Below, in pieces: positions 15,129 through 24,195 of a stretch of DNA of 64,000 nucleotides. The position numbers and the translations under genes are program-made. Source of the stretch: Aquimarina algiphila (GTDB lineage Bacteria > Bacteroidota > Bacteroidia > Flavobacteriales > Flavobacteriaceae); contig NZ_VLNR01000027.1 in NCBI RefSeq assembly GCF_007489275.1, forward strand, positions 1,440 to 65,439, read 5' to 3'. Positions within the stretch are counted from its first letter, which is position 1. Each line of letters opens with the position of its first letter. The notes below the pieces were generated by a model. The model saw only the letters and a list, made by a program, of their open reading frames with translations, had not been told where the DNA came from and made no database searches.

Positions 15129-15432
15129 AATACGTAGGTTTTTAATGGATTAGGTTGCCGATAAAGATACTATAATAATCCAAAATACCTAATGATATGA
15201 TTTGGATGCTATAATTACCACCTTTTTTGATTGTCATTCTAGTGTAAACCAGAATCCATGATCACCTGGTAGATTCCAGATCAAGTCTGGAATGACAACT
15301 CAAAAGAGTGCAGCATAAGATCGAGTACATAAGATATGGTAAAAGTATATATTTAATAAGAACTCAAGCTATACTTGAACTGGAGTAGCAGGAAAACTTA
15401 TGTTTTTTGCCAATATATGGAAACAGCCCATA
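15129..15432. other. intergenic gap with REP-like element
   Basis: About 300 bp between two genes on the minus strand. It holds the element at 15273-15293 and, just upstream, an imperfect relative (ATTCTAGTGTAAACCAGAAT, ending at 15255). No gene, terminator or promoter is convincing. Confidence 0.4.
15273..15293. repeat. REP-like dyad element
   Basis: ATTCCAGA TCAAG TCTGGAAT, a perfect 8-bp stem followed by GACA. It is a sibling of the element at 14405. Confidence 0.6.
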
Positions 15433-15945
15433 CTATAACTTATTCACTTTCTTGGCGATACCACATTTTCTGCGGGCAGCTCTTTCGGCTAAGGCTGCGG
15501 CATTTCTGGCATGGCCCTCAGAACTTCCGTCTTTAATAGCTTCATTATATATGGTTTTGTTTTCTATAAGGCCACGTAGAATACAAACAAACCCCGGGCT
15601 GTCTTTACCCTTGAAAGGATTCTTTTTTTTGGGTTTTGCAATCAACTCCCTAAACAAGCGATCTTTTAATACTATATCTTTTTGGACTTCTACGACCAAA
15701 GTAAATAGAACATTTTGATCTTCTGGATACATATCATTCACCTTATCTAAGGCATTGGAATACTCATCATTGGTGAACTTAAAATATCCATAGATGTCAA
15801 GGTAGTTGCTTTCTCCATTTTCATCCTCCTGCACCTCTTCTTCACTTTGTACTTCTTCTTCGTTCTGGTATTCTTCTTCACTTTCTTGACTCACTCCTTT
15901 GATCACAGATACTATTAACATTACAAAAATGGGTAGCCTCTTCAT
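15433..15945 (-). CDS. secreted acidic hypothetical protein
   Basis: A 170-residue protein with a signal peptide (MKRLPIFVMLIVSVIKGVSQ) followed by a glutamate-rich, repetitive stretch (EEEYQNEEEVQSEEEVQ). A C-terminal part with two Cys residues (GFVCILRGL and RRKCGIAKK) probably forms a disulphide outside the cytoplasm. No domain recognised. The Glu-rich part may bind calcium or other cations. The neighbours give no clue. Confidence 0.7.
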   Translation of the reverse strand: MKRLPIFVMLIVSVIKGVSQESEEEYQNEEEVQSEEEVQEDENGESNYLDIYGYFKFTNDEYSNALDKVNDMYPEDQNVLFTLVVEVQKDIVLKDRLFRELIAKPKKKNPFKGKDSPGFVCILRGLIENKTIYNEAIKDGSSEGHARNAAALAERAARRKCGIAKKVNKL

Positions 15946-16246
15946 TTGTTTTATAGTTTTAAATTAATTGGGTATAATAAACGTCTGGCAACGTCCTTTT
16001 GTTATCTGTCTTCTGTATTTTTGTGCTTTTATATAAAACCCGTATACTTTTTTGCTATATGCATAATTAAGGATTTTATTTTTGTTAACTAAATCTGTGG
16101 CACACTTTTTGGTTTTTATCAATTAAAATGAGTATTTTGACTCGATTTTTAAGGTTATTTTAACAATAAAAAAAGAATTGTCCCGTTAAAGTAACCGGTG
16201 TAATTAACCTATAAACTTTTAATACATTATTAAACACCCAAACATT
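15946..16246. other. divergent promoter region
   Basis: About 300 bp between two divergent genes for secreted proteins. It must hold both promoters, but I cannot place them firmly. GGTTATTTTAAC and GTAACCGGTG suggest weak dyads. No gene is seen. Confidence 0.35.
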
Positions 16247-16657
16247 ATGAAAAAATTATTTCTACTTGTATTACTGCTAGGCGCAGGATTAACCACTCAG
16301 GCTCAACGTACAGACAATTCTGGACAAGAATGGTCAGAAAGCAATGAAGAATTTACAACTCTATATAGCTTAGCAACTGAAATAAGTAAAAAAACGGATA
16401 GAGTAATCGCTAATGAAAATGTTATATCTATTGTAAAAGAAAATGGAACTACTTCTTTTCAAAGAAAACGAGATAAGTCTCTACCTGTAGAGTTTTATGA
16501 TTTTATTTTACTGACTTCAACAGGAAGAAGCATCATTTTAAATAAAGGACAAACCGGAAAAGTTCTTGATAAATTTAAAAATGTTTTAGTCAAAGTAAAA
16601 GAAAGTCTTGATAAGGACAATACAAAAGCTATTGATAATATATTGGAAGGTTTATAA
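16247..16657 (+). CDS. small secreted hypothetical protein
   Basis: A 136-residue protein with a clear signal peptide (KKLFLLVLLLGAGLTTQAQ). The mature part is polar, has no Cys, and contains a short beta-rich piece (FYDFILLTSTGRSIILNKG) and a helical end. No family recognised. It is followed by a strong bidirectional terminator shared with the convergent OmpA-type gene, so it is probably a single-gene transcript. Confidence 0.7.
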   Translation: MKKLFLLVLLLGAGLTTQAQRTDNSGQEWSESNEEFTTLYSLATEISKKTDRVIANENVISIVKENGTTSFQRKRDKSLPVEFYDFILLTSTGRSIILNKGQTGKVLDKFKNVLVKVKESLDKDNTKAIDNILEGL

Positions 16658-16680
16658 AATAAAGTTATCTTCTATTATAT

Positions 16681-16712
16681 AAAAAGAGCAACTCAATTGA
16701 GTCGCTCTTTTT
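16681..16712. terminator. bidirectional terminator
   Basis: Stem AAAAAGAGC / GCTCTTTTT with an inner ACTCAATTGAGT dyad. It has A and T tracts on both sides and lies between two convergent genes. Confidence 0.9.
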
Positions 16713-16734
16713 GTTTTATACTCATCTTGATTGA

Positions 16735-17694
16735 TTATATATCATTTAGTAATTTGGTAATCTCATCTAGTTTTGGAGTTAAGATCACTTCGATACGTCT
16801 ATTTCTACTTTTACCAGCACTGTTATCATTAGACGCCACAGGAGCAAACTCGCCTCTACCGGCTGCTGTAAGGTTTTGCGGGTCTATTTTCTGGTTCTGC
16901 ACCAAAATATTTACAATAGCAGTCGCTCTCTTTGTTGATAAATCCCAGTTACCAGATAATTGCGCATTTCCTGTATAAGGTACATTATCGGTATGTCCTT
17001 CTATCAAAACAGCGATATCAGGATTTTCACCCAATACTTTTCCTAATTGTTTTACCGCTTTTTGTCCTTGAGCTCCAACAGCCCAACTACCAGATTCGAA
17101 AAGGAGTTTGTTTTCCATAGAAATATACACTTTGCCATTACGCTCTTCTACCGTAAGGCCTTTGCCTTCAAAATTTCGCAGTGCTTTGGAAATTGCATTT
17201 TTTAGCGCTTGCATTTTTGCATCTTTGGCAGCAATTAATCCCTCTAATTCATTCACACGTTTGGAGCGCGCCTCTAGGTCACTCTGCAATTTATCCAGAC
17301 GACTACGTTCTGCCGCCAAGGCGCGTTCTTTTTCTTCTAATTGTCTTAATAATTCTCTATTTTTTCTACTATTGGATGCAATAGCTGCAGAACTATTCTT
17401 TTCTAAGGCATCATAAGACTCTTTTAAGTTTTCATAATTAGCCTGTGCTGCATTATATTTTCCTTCAAGATCGTCTCTTTCTGCTTTGAGCTTTTGATAC
17501 TTAGCATCTAATTCTGCTAATGCTTTCTTGTCTGCACTACTTGTTCTTTCTAACGCTCCTAATTCGTCTTTCATTTTACGATTTTCTCGTTTAAGACGGG
17601 CATACTTACCTTCTAGCTCTTTAAATACTTTTGAAGAAACACATGATGTCATCAAGGTTCCTACCAGTACTAAGAGTGCAATTTTTCTAATCAT
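16735..17694 (-). CDS. OmpA-family peptidoglycan-binding lipoprotein
   Basis: A 319-residue lipoprotein from ATG 17692-17694, which puts the lipobox (LVGTLMTSC) correctly; the open frame starts 14 codons earlier. A long charged coiled coil fills about residues 25-185. The OmpA C-terminal domain shows LIEGHTDNVPY and the LS..RA..V and GRGEFAPVASND.....RNRRIEVIL signatures that grip the diaminopimelate of peptidoglycan. It probably tethers the outer membrane to the wall through a long spacer. Known relatives are widespread in Flavobacteriia. Confidence 0.92.
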   Translation of the reverse strand: MIRKIALLVLVGTLMTSCVSSKVFKELEGKYARLKRENRKMKDELGALERTSSADKKALAELDAKYQKLKAERDDLEGKYNAAQANYENLKESYDALEKNSSAAIASNSRKNRELLRQLEEKERALAAERSRLDKLQSDLEARSKRVNELEGLIAAKDAKMQALKNAISKALRNFEGKGLTVEERNGKVYISMENKLLFESGSWAVGAQGQKAVKQLGKVLGENPDIAVLIEGHTDNVPYTGNAQLSGNWDLSTKRATAIVNILVQNQKIDPQNLTAAGRGEFAPVASNDNSAGKSRNRRIEVILTPKLDEITKLLNDI

Positions 17695-17878
17695 TTTTAT
17701 TGTGAGTTTTAAGGGGTTTTTAATTTTCAGTCTCAAAGAAGCAAAGTTGCAAAGAATCTAAGTTTAATATGAAATTAACTCCTCTTCAGGCTTCCAACTT
17801 CTGACCTCAGACATTTTTGTGTTGTCGGTCTAAGTCTGTCAAAGACCAATACATTCTTCGTTCAATTCTACTTCAACA

Positions 17879-17899
17879 ACACTTCGACAAGCTCAGTGT
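17879..17899. repeat. REP-like dyad element
   Basis: ACACT..AGTGT around CTTCGACAAGCTC, followed by GACA. I recall this CTTCGACAAGCTCAGTGTGACA form as a common dispersed intergenic element in Bacteroidota. It lies between the OmpA-type and exonuclease genes. Confidence 0.5.
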
Positions 17900-17930
17900 G
17901 ACATTTAAATTCTATTTAGCTTCCTTATCC

Positions 17931-18707
17931 TTATAGATTATATACTCCTTCTAATTCTACCAAAATCGGACAATGGTCACTATGTTTTGCTTCTGATAGA
18001 ATAACGGCTCTTTTGAGTTTATCTTGTAATGGTCGTGCCACCATACCATAGTCCAAACGCCATCCTTTATTATTCGCTCTGGCATTGGCTCTATAACTCC
18101 ACCAGGAATATTGATGTGGTTCTGTATTAAAATGCCTAAACGAATCAATAAAACCACTATCCATAAAATTACCGATCCATTCTCGCTCTACGGGTAAAAA
18201 TCCAGACACATTTTTATTACGTACCGGATCATGAATATCGATGGCCTGATGGCATATGTTATAATCTCCAAGGATAACCAGATTTGGATAATCTTTCTTT
18301 ACATCATTGATATACGTCTGAAAATCTGCCATATACTTCAGCTTGTGCTCTAATCGCTCTATATTTGTTCCACTTGGCAGATATAAACTCATTACAGAAA
18401 CTCCATTAAAATCTGCTCTTATGTTACGGCCTTCAAAATCCATATACTCTATTCCTGTGCCATACTCTACATGATCTGGAGCGGTCTTTGATAAAATCGC
18501 AACACCACTATATCCTTTTTTCTGAGCACTATACCAGAAATTATGAGCATATCCAGCTTCAGCAAATATGTCCAGATCCAATTGTTCTTTGTTAGCTTTT
18601 ATTTCCTGAAGACAAATAACATCTGGATCGGTTTGTTTCAACCATTCTATAAATCCTTTGTTAAGCGCTGCTCTAATTCCGTTTACATTATAAGAGACGA
18701 TTTTCAT
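17931..18707 (-). CDS. xth: exodeoxyribonuclease III (AP endonuclease)
   Basis: A 258-residue protein of the exonuclease III/APE1 family, from ATG 18705-18707 (MKIVSYNVNGIRAALNKG). The 29 codons upstream in frame are hydrophobic and not part of the family. Conserved motifs are SYNVNGIR, ICLQEIKA with the metal-binding Glu, LPSG, ILGDYNICH, WSYR and the closing SDHCPILVELE with the catalytic Asp-His. It cuts the backbone 5' to abasic sites in base excision repair. Full length for the family. Confidence 0.96.
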   Translation of the reverse strand: MKIVSYNVNGIRAALNKGFIEWLKQTDPDVICLQEIKANKEQLDLDIFAEAGYAHNFWYSAQKKGYSGVAILSKTAPDHVEYGTGIEYMDFEGRNIRADFNGVSVMSLYLPSGTNIERLEHKLKYMADFQTYINDVKKDYPNLVILGDYNICHQAIDIHDPVRNKNVSGFLPVEREWIGNFMDSGFIDSFRHFNTEPHQYSWWSYRANARANNKGWRLDYGMVARPLQDKLKRAVILSEAKHSDHCPILVELEGVYNL

Positions 18708-18865
18708 TGTATCTTGATTTAAAATTTTAGTAAAAATAAAACTTACTACTATTTTATCTATACTAAATACAAAACAAATATTAGCATGTTGCAAGCTTAT
18801 ACCAATTACACTTATATTCTAATTTTTTTTTATGATCTTTATGTATCCAATTTAAATGTACAAAA

Positions 18866-19225
18866 ATGAGCAAGTTATATATCCTGGTTATACTTTTAAG
18901 TGTATCTAACTGTAAACCCACAAATAGTATGGGGAATAATGATAATACTTCCTCCAATACCATTGTTAAACAAGATATTTCTAAAGAGATGATTGAAAAG
19001 GGATTTAGTAAAGGCACTATTATTAGCAGTAAATCTAAAGACTGCCCTTATATTCTAAATGTTGAGGAATATAACGATAATTTGGATCCTGTAAATCTTA
19101 GTGATTTTTTTAAAACTGAAGTTCCTGCACAAGTTTGGGTAAAATTTGCTAGTTTAAGAAGACCTAGTAGATGTAATGATGCTCGACCAGTCTCTATTTT
19201 AGAAATCAATACACGTAAAGAGTAA
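18866..19225 (+). CDS. small lipoprotein, hypothetical
   Basis: A 119-residue protein with a short lipoprotein signal (LYILVILLSVSNC, Cys at 16). The mature part has two further Cys (KDCPYIL, RRCNDARP-like SRCNDAR), probably disulphide-bonded, and a beta-rich core with VWVKFASLRRPS. No named family, although small lipoproteins of this shape are common in Flavobacteriia. It ends 2 bp from the stop of the convergent secreted protein, with no terminator between them. Confidence 0.7.
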   Translation: MSKLYILVILLSVSNCKPTNSMGNNDNTSSNTIVKQDISKEMIEKGFSKGTIISSKSKDCPYILNVEEYNDNLDPVNLSDFFKTEVPAQVWVKFASLRRPSRCNDARPVSILEINTRKE

Positions 19226-19226
19226 A

Positions 19227-22226
19227 TTATTGTACAACAAACTTTGTAGCATCTGCTTTTCTGCTCTTACCAAATCGAACAAAATAAACTCCAGAACTCG
19301 CAAAGGACATATCTAGTTCATATACAAATCTTCCATTAGCATCTTTAGTAATCATATTAGAAACGATCACTTGCCCCAACATATTAAAAACATAAATTCT
19401 TACTTGTGTTTCTGGTCCAGAATCTGCTTTGGTAATCAGGAATTGATTATCTGGCTCACTAATTACTATTAATCCCGTATCCAAATCCTTATTTTCGCCT
19501 ATTTCAACAGTATAGTCATGAGTAGTTCCAAAATCCATAGAACCGCAAGCATCGTTTAATAAAGCCCCGTTATTTGTATTCACGTCCCCTGCACGAATTC
19601 TAAGTAAATGCCTTCCTAAAGCAGCTTGGTTGTTGATTGTTACTGTAAACTCCTGGTCGGTATCAGCTTCTTCTACAACTACATTATTTAATATAAGTTC
19701 TGATTCTTCAAAAACAGAATTGTCATTAAAATCAATCCATAAAGAGATTCGTTCTGATCGATTCTGATCTGCAAATCCGGTTTGTACTGTAAGCGTATAG
19801 GTTCCTATTGATCTATTTAAATTAATACTAAAATCATCTGAAAAATCCTCATAACCTGTATTACAGGTTATTGGAGAATTTGTAACATTTGACAACTCAA
19901 AAGATCTAATCCCGTCTCCAAACTGCGAACAATTTGAAGTTGGTCTACAAAATTCTCTTTCAATGACTCTTGTAATATTATCATTTTCAGTATTCTCATC
20001 GGTTGCTAAAGTCGTTCCTATAGTAAATTCAAAATTACCTATACCAATAAGTTCTGCTTGTGTATTGAATGTATAGGATACCTCTTCCTGAGGCTGAATG
20101 GTTCCTGTAAAGGTTTCTTCAATTCTTGTTCCATTATTTAACATATAAAAAACAGGAATATTGGTCTGTGCCACGGTTCCATAATTATATAAAGTAACTG
20201 TAACTGACTCTGGAGAAACAGAAAGTCCACTATCTAGTGAAGGGGTTATTAATTCTCCTGCACCAACATCAATAGAAAACAAATTAAGAAGTGTTTTATC
20301 ACTACAATCATTCTCTGGCTTAAGATCTCCTGCCAAATTGGTTTCTGCAGTAATGGTATAGGTTCTCTCTGCAGTAAGATCTGCAGTTGTACCAAATGAG
20401 AAGGAAGCGGTCATTCCCGGATCAATAGGACCAGCGAATAGTTCTGTTACCGCTGCTGCTCCATTAATAGAATAATTAACAGCAATATTATTTTGTGTAG
20501 TAGATCCAAAATTCTTTAGCGTTACGGTAATTGTTTCGTTATTAGTAAACGTAGCATCATCTTCTGGTACGTCAATACGTATAACTCCAACATCGGCAGT
20601 AACATCTTCAGCAATTTTAAATACTCCAACAGCATTTCTTGAATAACTAGCAGGGACATCGACAAAATATTCTGCAATATGCCAGAACGTTTGATCATCG
20701 ACAGGATCAACAGTAAGTTGTGCATAATCTCCGTATCGATTTTCATCTGTTCGATCAATTCCGGTTCCTAATGCAATGGTTTCTTCTGCAAAGGTCATCG
20801 TCCCTAATGGGTCTCCTGCTAATCTACCTGTGTATCGTATTGAAGCAAAGCTATCTGCACTTGCTCCATTATCAGTAGTTCCCATGGTTGTATATGCCAT
20901 GCCTATATTTCCAAAAATATCCATAGCCATACTCCCACACCATGCACTTTTACCATCTGTAGAGGTATAGGTTCCTTCTTGAAATACTGTCCAGGGTTGT
21001 CCATCCCCATTTTGTCTTAATTCATACCAACGTATTCCCGCTACATTATCTGCATCAGGATCTATATCTACTGCAAAATTGAGTACAACAGCATTATAAT
21101 CGCAGAACCTTCTATAGTTACTTGCATACATTACTGCTCCTTGTAGTACGTCAATATCCTGGCCTTCGGTTCCTGGTTGTGGTATATTTCCAAAAGAACC
21201 CCCATCAAAAGTAGAATCAAACATGGTTACTGCAATTTCTTCTGCTTCTGCTATAGTAGATTCAGTAGGTGAAACCCAATTTACATCTATTTTCCAGAGT
21301 TTTAACATATCCTGGGTAACTCCTTGCCAGTCATCATCCTGAAAATAAATTATTCTGGCATCCCCATCAGGAGGTAATGCATTTCCTATTGCGTTAAAGG
21401 ATGCCGGACTATAAAAACCTCCTATTCTGGCACCTGGGAGAGGGAATCCTACTATTTTTACATTTTCTTCTGCTTCTCCTCTTAGCATTTTTTCCCTTTC
21501 GATCACAAAAACAACTTCACTTGTTTGTACAGACCCCTGATCTTTGTTTGCGGTTACATAATATCCATCAGACCATATAGAAAATTTGGTATAATCGGGA
21601 AAACTTCCGGTATTAAATCGATAGATATACCATCCATCATTTACAGGGTCTGGTCCTTGTCCTACTGCTACCAAAAATCCATTGGGGGTATCAGAAAACT
21701 GTGTAATTACAAATCGATCTGCAAAACTATCATAAAACACTATGGGATCTCCCAGATCTTCTCCCGGAAATATATTTTCTAAGGATGAAGAAGGAACCAG
21801 TACATTCCCACTTCTGTCGTGTATCGTAAATTCAAAGTTTTTAGCACTAACATAGTGATTAGGACCAATAGCTCCTGTTGGGTCTGAAGGTGAAAAAGAA
21901 CTTGTGTTCGCATCAAATGTAAGAGAAGGTGCTTTTGTTGCCCTTGTACTTCCTGCGCTTTTTCCTTTTGCCAATAAAGGGTCCATTCCTCTCGGAAAAC
22001 CTTTTCCCGGAACAATTCTATTTGCACCTGTCCTTCTGGGGTTTATTTTACCTTCTCTTGGTTTACCCGGAATTAGTTTTTTACCTCCTAAAGGATCAAC
22101 CGTTCTCATATATTCTGCCGAACTAATCATAGTTGCATTCATGATTTCTTTCTTCTTTTGAGAGAATCCAACAGTAACAAAAAACAGGAAAGTAATAATT
22201 ACAATCTTCTTTAATAGCATGAGCAA
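19227..22226 (-). CDS. large T9SS-secreted protein with CARDB and GEVED domains
   Basis: A 999-residue secreted protein. It has a signal peptide (IVIITFLFFVTVGFS), a beta-propeller-like or adhesin-like region (about 90-540) with repeated short Gly/Asp turns, two CARDB-type Ig modules (about 550-655 and 660-765; NNETITVTLKNFGS, ESVTVTLYNYGT), a GEVED domain (about 785-905; ISLWIDFNDNSVFEESE), and a C-terminal type IX sorting domain ending in TKFVVQ. It is exported by T9SS and probably anchored at or released from the cell surface. The binding partner is unknown. Confidence 0.9.
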   Translation of the reverse strand: MLMLLKKIVIITFLFFVTVGFSQKKKEIMNATMISSAEYMRTVDPLGGKKLIPGKPREGKINPRRTGANRIVPGKGFPRGMDPLLAKGKSAGSTRATKAPSLTFDANTSSFSPSDPTGAIGPNHYVSAKNFEFTIHDRSGNVLVPSSSLENIFPGEDLGDPIVFYDSFADRFVITQFSDTPNGFLVAVGQGPDPVNDGWYIYRFNTGSFPDYTKFSIWSDGYYVTANKDQGSVQTSEVVFVIEREKMLRGEAEENVKIVGFPLPGARIGGFYSPASFNAIGNALPPDGDARIIYFQDDDWQGVTQDMLKLWKIDVNWVSPTESTIAEAEEIAVTMFDSTFDGGSFGNIPQPGTEGQDIDVLQGAVMYASNYRRFCDYNAVVLNFAVDIDPDADNVAGIRWYELRQNGDGQPWTVFQEGTYTSTDGKSAWCGSMAMDIFGNIGMAYTTMGTTDNGASADSFASIRYTGRLAGDPLGTMTFAEETIALGTGIDRTDENRYGDYAQLTVDPVDDQTFWHIAEYFVDVPASYSRNAVGVFKIAEDVTADVGVIRIDVPEDDATFTNNETITVTLKNFGSTTQNNIAVNYSINGAAAVTELFAGPIDPGMTASFSFGTTADLTAERTYTITAETNLAGDLKPENDCSDKTLLNLFSIDVGAGELITPSLDSGLSVSPESVTVTLYNYGTVAQTNIPVFYMLNNGTRIEETFTGTIQPQEEVSYTFNTQAELIGIGNFEFTIGTTLATDENTENDNITRVIEREFCRPTSNCSQFGDGIRSFELSNVTNSPITCNTGYEDFSDDFSINLNRSIGTYTLTVQTGFADQNRSERISLWIDFNDNSVFEESELILNNVVVEEADTDQEFTVTINNQAALGRHLLRIRAGDVNTNNGALLNDACGSMDFGTTHDYTVEIGENKDLDTGLIVISEPDNQFLITKADSGPETQVRIYVFNMLGQVIVSNMITKDANGRFVYELDMSFASSGVYFVRFGKSRKADATKFVVQ

Positions 22227-22372
22227 TAATTTATATATGAGACTTGGTCATTTTATATAGAAAACTCATTTTGATCAACCTTCTGCATGAAAGATAAAAT
22301 TCTTTATACCATAACATTACACTAAGATGAGTTCTATGACTAAAATACAACTAAACTTCAAAATACAGCTAT

Positions 22373-22388
22373 GATAAAGTACTTTATC
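22373..22388. promoter_or_regulatory. perfect 16-bp palindrome, possible operator
   Basis: GATAAAGTACTTTATC, symmetrical over all 16 bases, 147 bp upstream of the T9SS-secreted protein start. It could be a repressor or activator site. No T tract follows it, so it is not a terminator. Confidence 0.35.
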
Positions 22389-22492
22389 CTTAGGCATAAA
22401 GAAAAAGCCTTTTGTTTTGTAGTTTAATTGTCATTTTAGAAGTAACGGTGTATCAATAATTATACCCCAATACATTCTATTCTAAAATAAAA

Positions 22493-22516
22493 AAGCTGCC
22501 CTGTATAAGGCAGCTT
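22493..22516 (-). terminator. glyS terminator
   Basis: Stem AAGCTGCC / GGCAGCTT with an 8-nt loop. In the minus-strand direction it is followed by TTTTATTTTA. It lies 23 bp after the glyS stop. Confidence 0.85.
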
Positions 22517-22538
22517 CAGCAAAAAATGTCTTACTATA

Positions 22539-24074
22539 TTATTTTAACCAATATTCGGCATCTGTTTTTTCTGCAATAAGATTTTTTAGATCAGTGATTG
22601 GCACTCGTTTTTGCTCCATCGTATCTCGATCCCGAATAGTAACTGTATTATCATTTACAGTATCGTGATCAATAGTAATACAAAACGGAGTTCCATTGGC
22701 ATCTTGTCTTCGATATCGGCGTCCGATCGCATCTTTCTCATCATAGATTACATTAAATTTCCATTTTAAATCATCAACAATCTGCTGTGCGATCTCTGGC
22801 AAACCATCCTTTTTAACTAATGGAAGTATTGCAGCTTTTACCGGAGCTACAACAGCTGGCAATTTTAACACCACTCTGCTCGAACCATCTTCTAATTCTT
22901 CATCTTGTAATGCTGTAGAAAATACCGCTAGAAACATCCTATCTAACCCAATGGAGGTTTCGACTACATAAGGCACATAACTTTCTTTTAATTCTGGATC
23001 AAAAAACTGTAATTTCTTACCTGAATGTTCTTCATGTGCTTTAAGGTCAAAGTCTGTTCTGGAATGGATTCCTTCTAATTCTTTAAATCCAAATGGGAAA
23101 TTAAACTCAATATCAGCAGCAGCGTTTGCATAATGTGCTAATTTATCGTGATCGTGAAAACGATAATTTTCTTTACCCAATCCTAATGACAAATGCCAAT
23201 TTAACCTGGTTTCTTTCCAGTACTCATACCATTTCATTTCTTCTCCGGGGCGCACAAAAAATTGCATTTCCATTTGTTCGAATTCGCGCATTCTAAAAAT
23301 AAACTGGCGCGCTACAATCTCATTCCTAAATGCTTTTCCTGTTTGAGCTATTCCAAATGGAATTTTCATTCTTCCAGTTTTTTGGACATTTAGAAAGTTA
23401 ACAAAAATACCTTGAGCAGTCTCTGGCCTCAAGAACAAATCGGTTGCAGACTCTGCAGAAGCTCCTAACTTGGTTCCGAACATCAGATTAAACTGTCGAA
23501 CTTCTGTCCAGTTTTTGGACCCAGTATCAGGATCTGCTATTTCTAACTCTTCTATTAATGCTTTTACATCAGCAAGGTCTTCATTTTCTAAAGATTTTGC
23601 CATACGTTGCACAACTTCTTCCTTTTTGGATAGATACTTTACTACTCTAGGATTGGTAGTTACAAATTGTGCTTCATCAAAAGAATCTCCAAAACGTTTT
23701 TTGGCTTTAGTAATCTCTTTCTGAGCCTTTTGATTTAGTTTTTCTGCATAATCCTCTATGAGTACATCGGCTCTATATCTTTTTTTAGAGTCTTTATTAT
23801 CAATTAGGGGATCGTTAAATGCATCTACATGACCAGAAGCTTTCCAGGTAGTTGGATGCATAAATATTGACGCATCTAAACCAACAATGTTTTGATGCAT
23901 ATTTACCATACTTTTCCACCAATATTCTCTTATGTTTTTTTTAAGTTCTACACCATTTTGACCATAGTCATATACTGCACTTAGTCCATCATAAATCTCA
24001 CTAGAACCAAAAATATACCCGTACTCTTTAGCATGGGCAATAACCTTTTTAAATTTATCTTCTTGCTTTGCCAT
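22539..24074 (-). CDS. glyS: glycyl-tRNA synthetase (dimeric type)
   Basis: A 511-residue class II synthetase of the dimeric alpha2 type. It charges tRNA-Gly. Visible are the N-terminal YGYIFGSSEIYDGLSAVYDY, motif 2 with FRNEIVARQFIFRMREFEQ, the glycine-binding region ..GVELKKN.. and motif 3 SIGLDRMFLAV, then an anticodon-binding domain from about 400. The length fits the family. It has its own terminator downstream and a neighbour on the same strand upstream that ends in another terminator, so it is probably transcribed alone. Confidence 0.97.
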   Translation of the reverse strand: MAKQEDKFKKVIAHAKEYGYIFGSSEIYDGLSAVYDYGQNGVELKKNIREYWWKSMVNMHQNIVGLDASIFMHPTTWKASGHVDAFNDPLIDNKDSKKRYRADVLIEDYAEKLNQKAQKEITKAKKRFGDSFDEAQFVTTNPRVVKYLSKKEEVVQRMAKSLENEDLADVKALIEELEIADPDTGSKNWTEVRQFNLMFGTKLGASAESATDLFLRPETAQGIFVNFLNVQKTGRMKIPFGIAQTGKAFRNEIVARQFIFRMREFEQMEMQFFVRPGEEMKWYEYWKETRLNWHLSLGLGKENYRFHDHDKLAHYANAAADIEFNFPFGFKELEGIHSRTDFDLKAHEEHSGKKLQFFDPELKESYVPYVVETSIGLDRMFLAVFSTALQDEELEDGSSRVVLKLPAVVAPVKAAILPLVKKDGLPEIAQQIVDDLKWKFNVIYDEKDAIGRRYRRQDANGTPFCITIDHDTVNDNTVTIRDRDTMEQKRVPITDLKNLIAEKTDAEYWLK

Positions 24075-24140
24075 TGCGCAAAAATAATTGAATTTATCTA
24101 ATTAAACACTTACAAAATTAATTTCTATCGAAAGCATAAA

Positions 24141-24175
24141 AAAACCGTCATATTTTTAAACAATATGACGGTTTT
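24141..24175. terminator. bidirectional hairpin terminator
   Basis: A perfect 14-bp stem AAAACCGTCATATT / AATATGACGGTTTT with a 7-nt loop. It lies 20 bp downstream of the coiled-coil protein gene and 66 bp upstream of glyS. Confidence 0.9.
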
Positions 24176-24195
24176 CTAATATTTATTTCAATACA

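Larger units (their letters stand above)
22227..22538. other. intergenic gap with 16-bp palindrome and terminator
   Basis: About 310 bp upstream of the T9SS gene and downstream of glyS. It holds a perfect 16-bp palindrome (22373-22388) and the glyS terminator (22493-22516). No gene is seen. Confidence 0.45.

Noticed and set aside
16697..17761. Several plus-strand open frames inside the OmpA gene
   Set aside because: They are shadows of the minus-strand coding sequence, with low-complexity Leu/Ser-rich translations.
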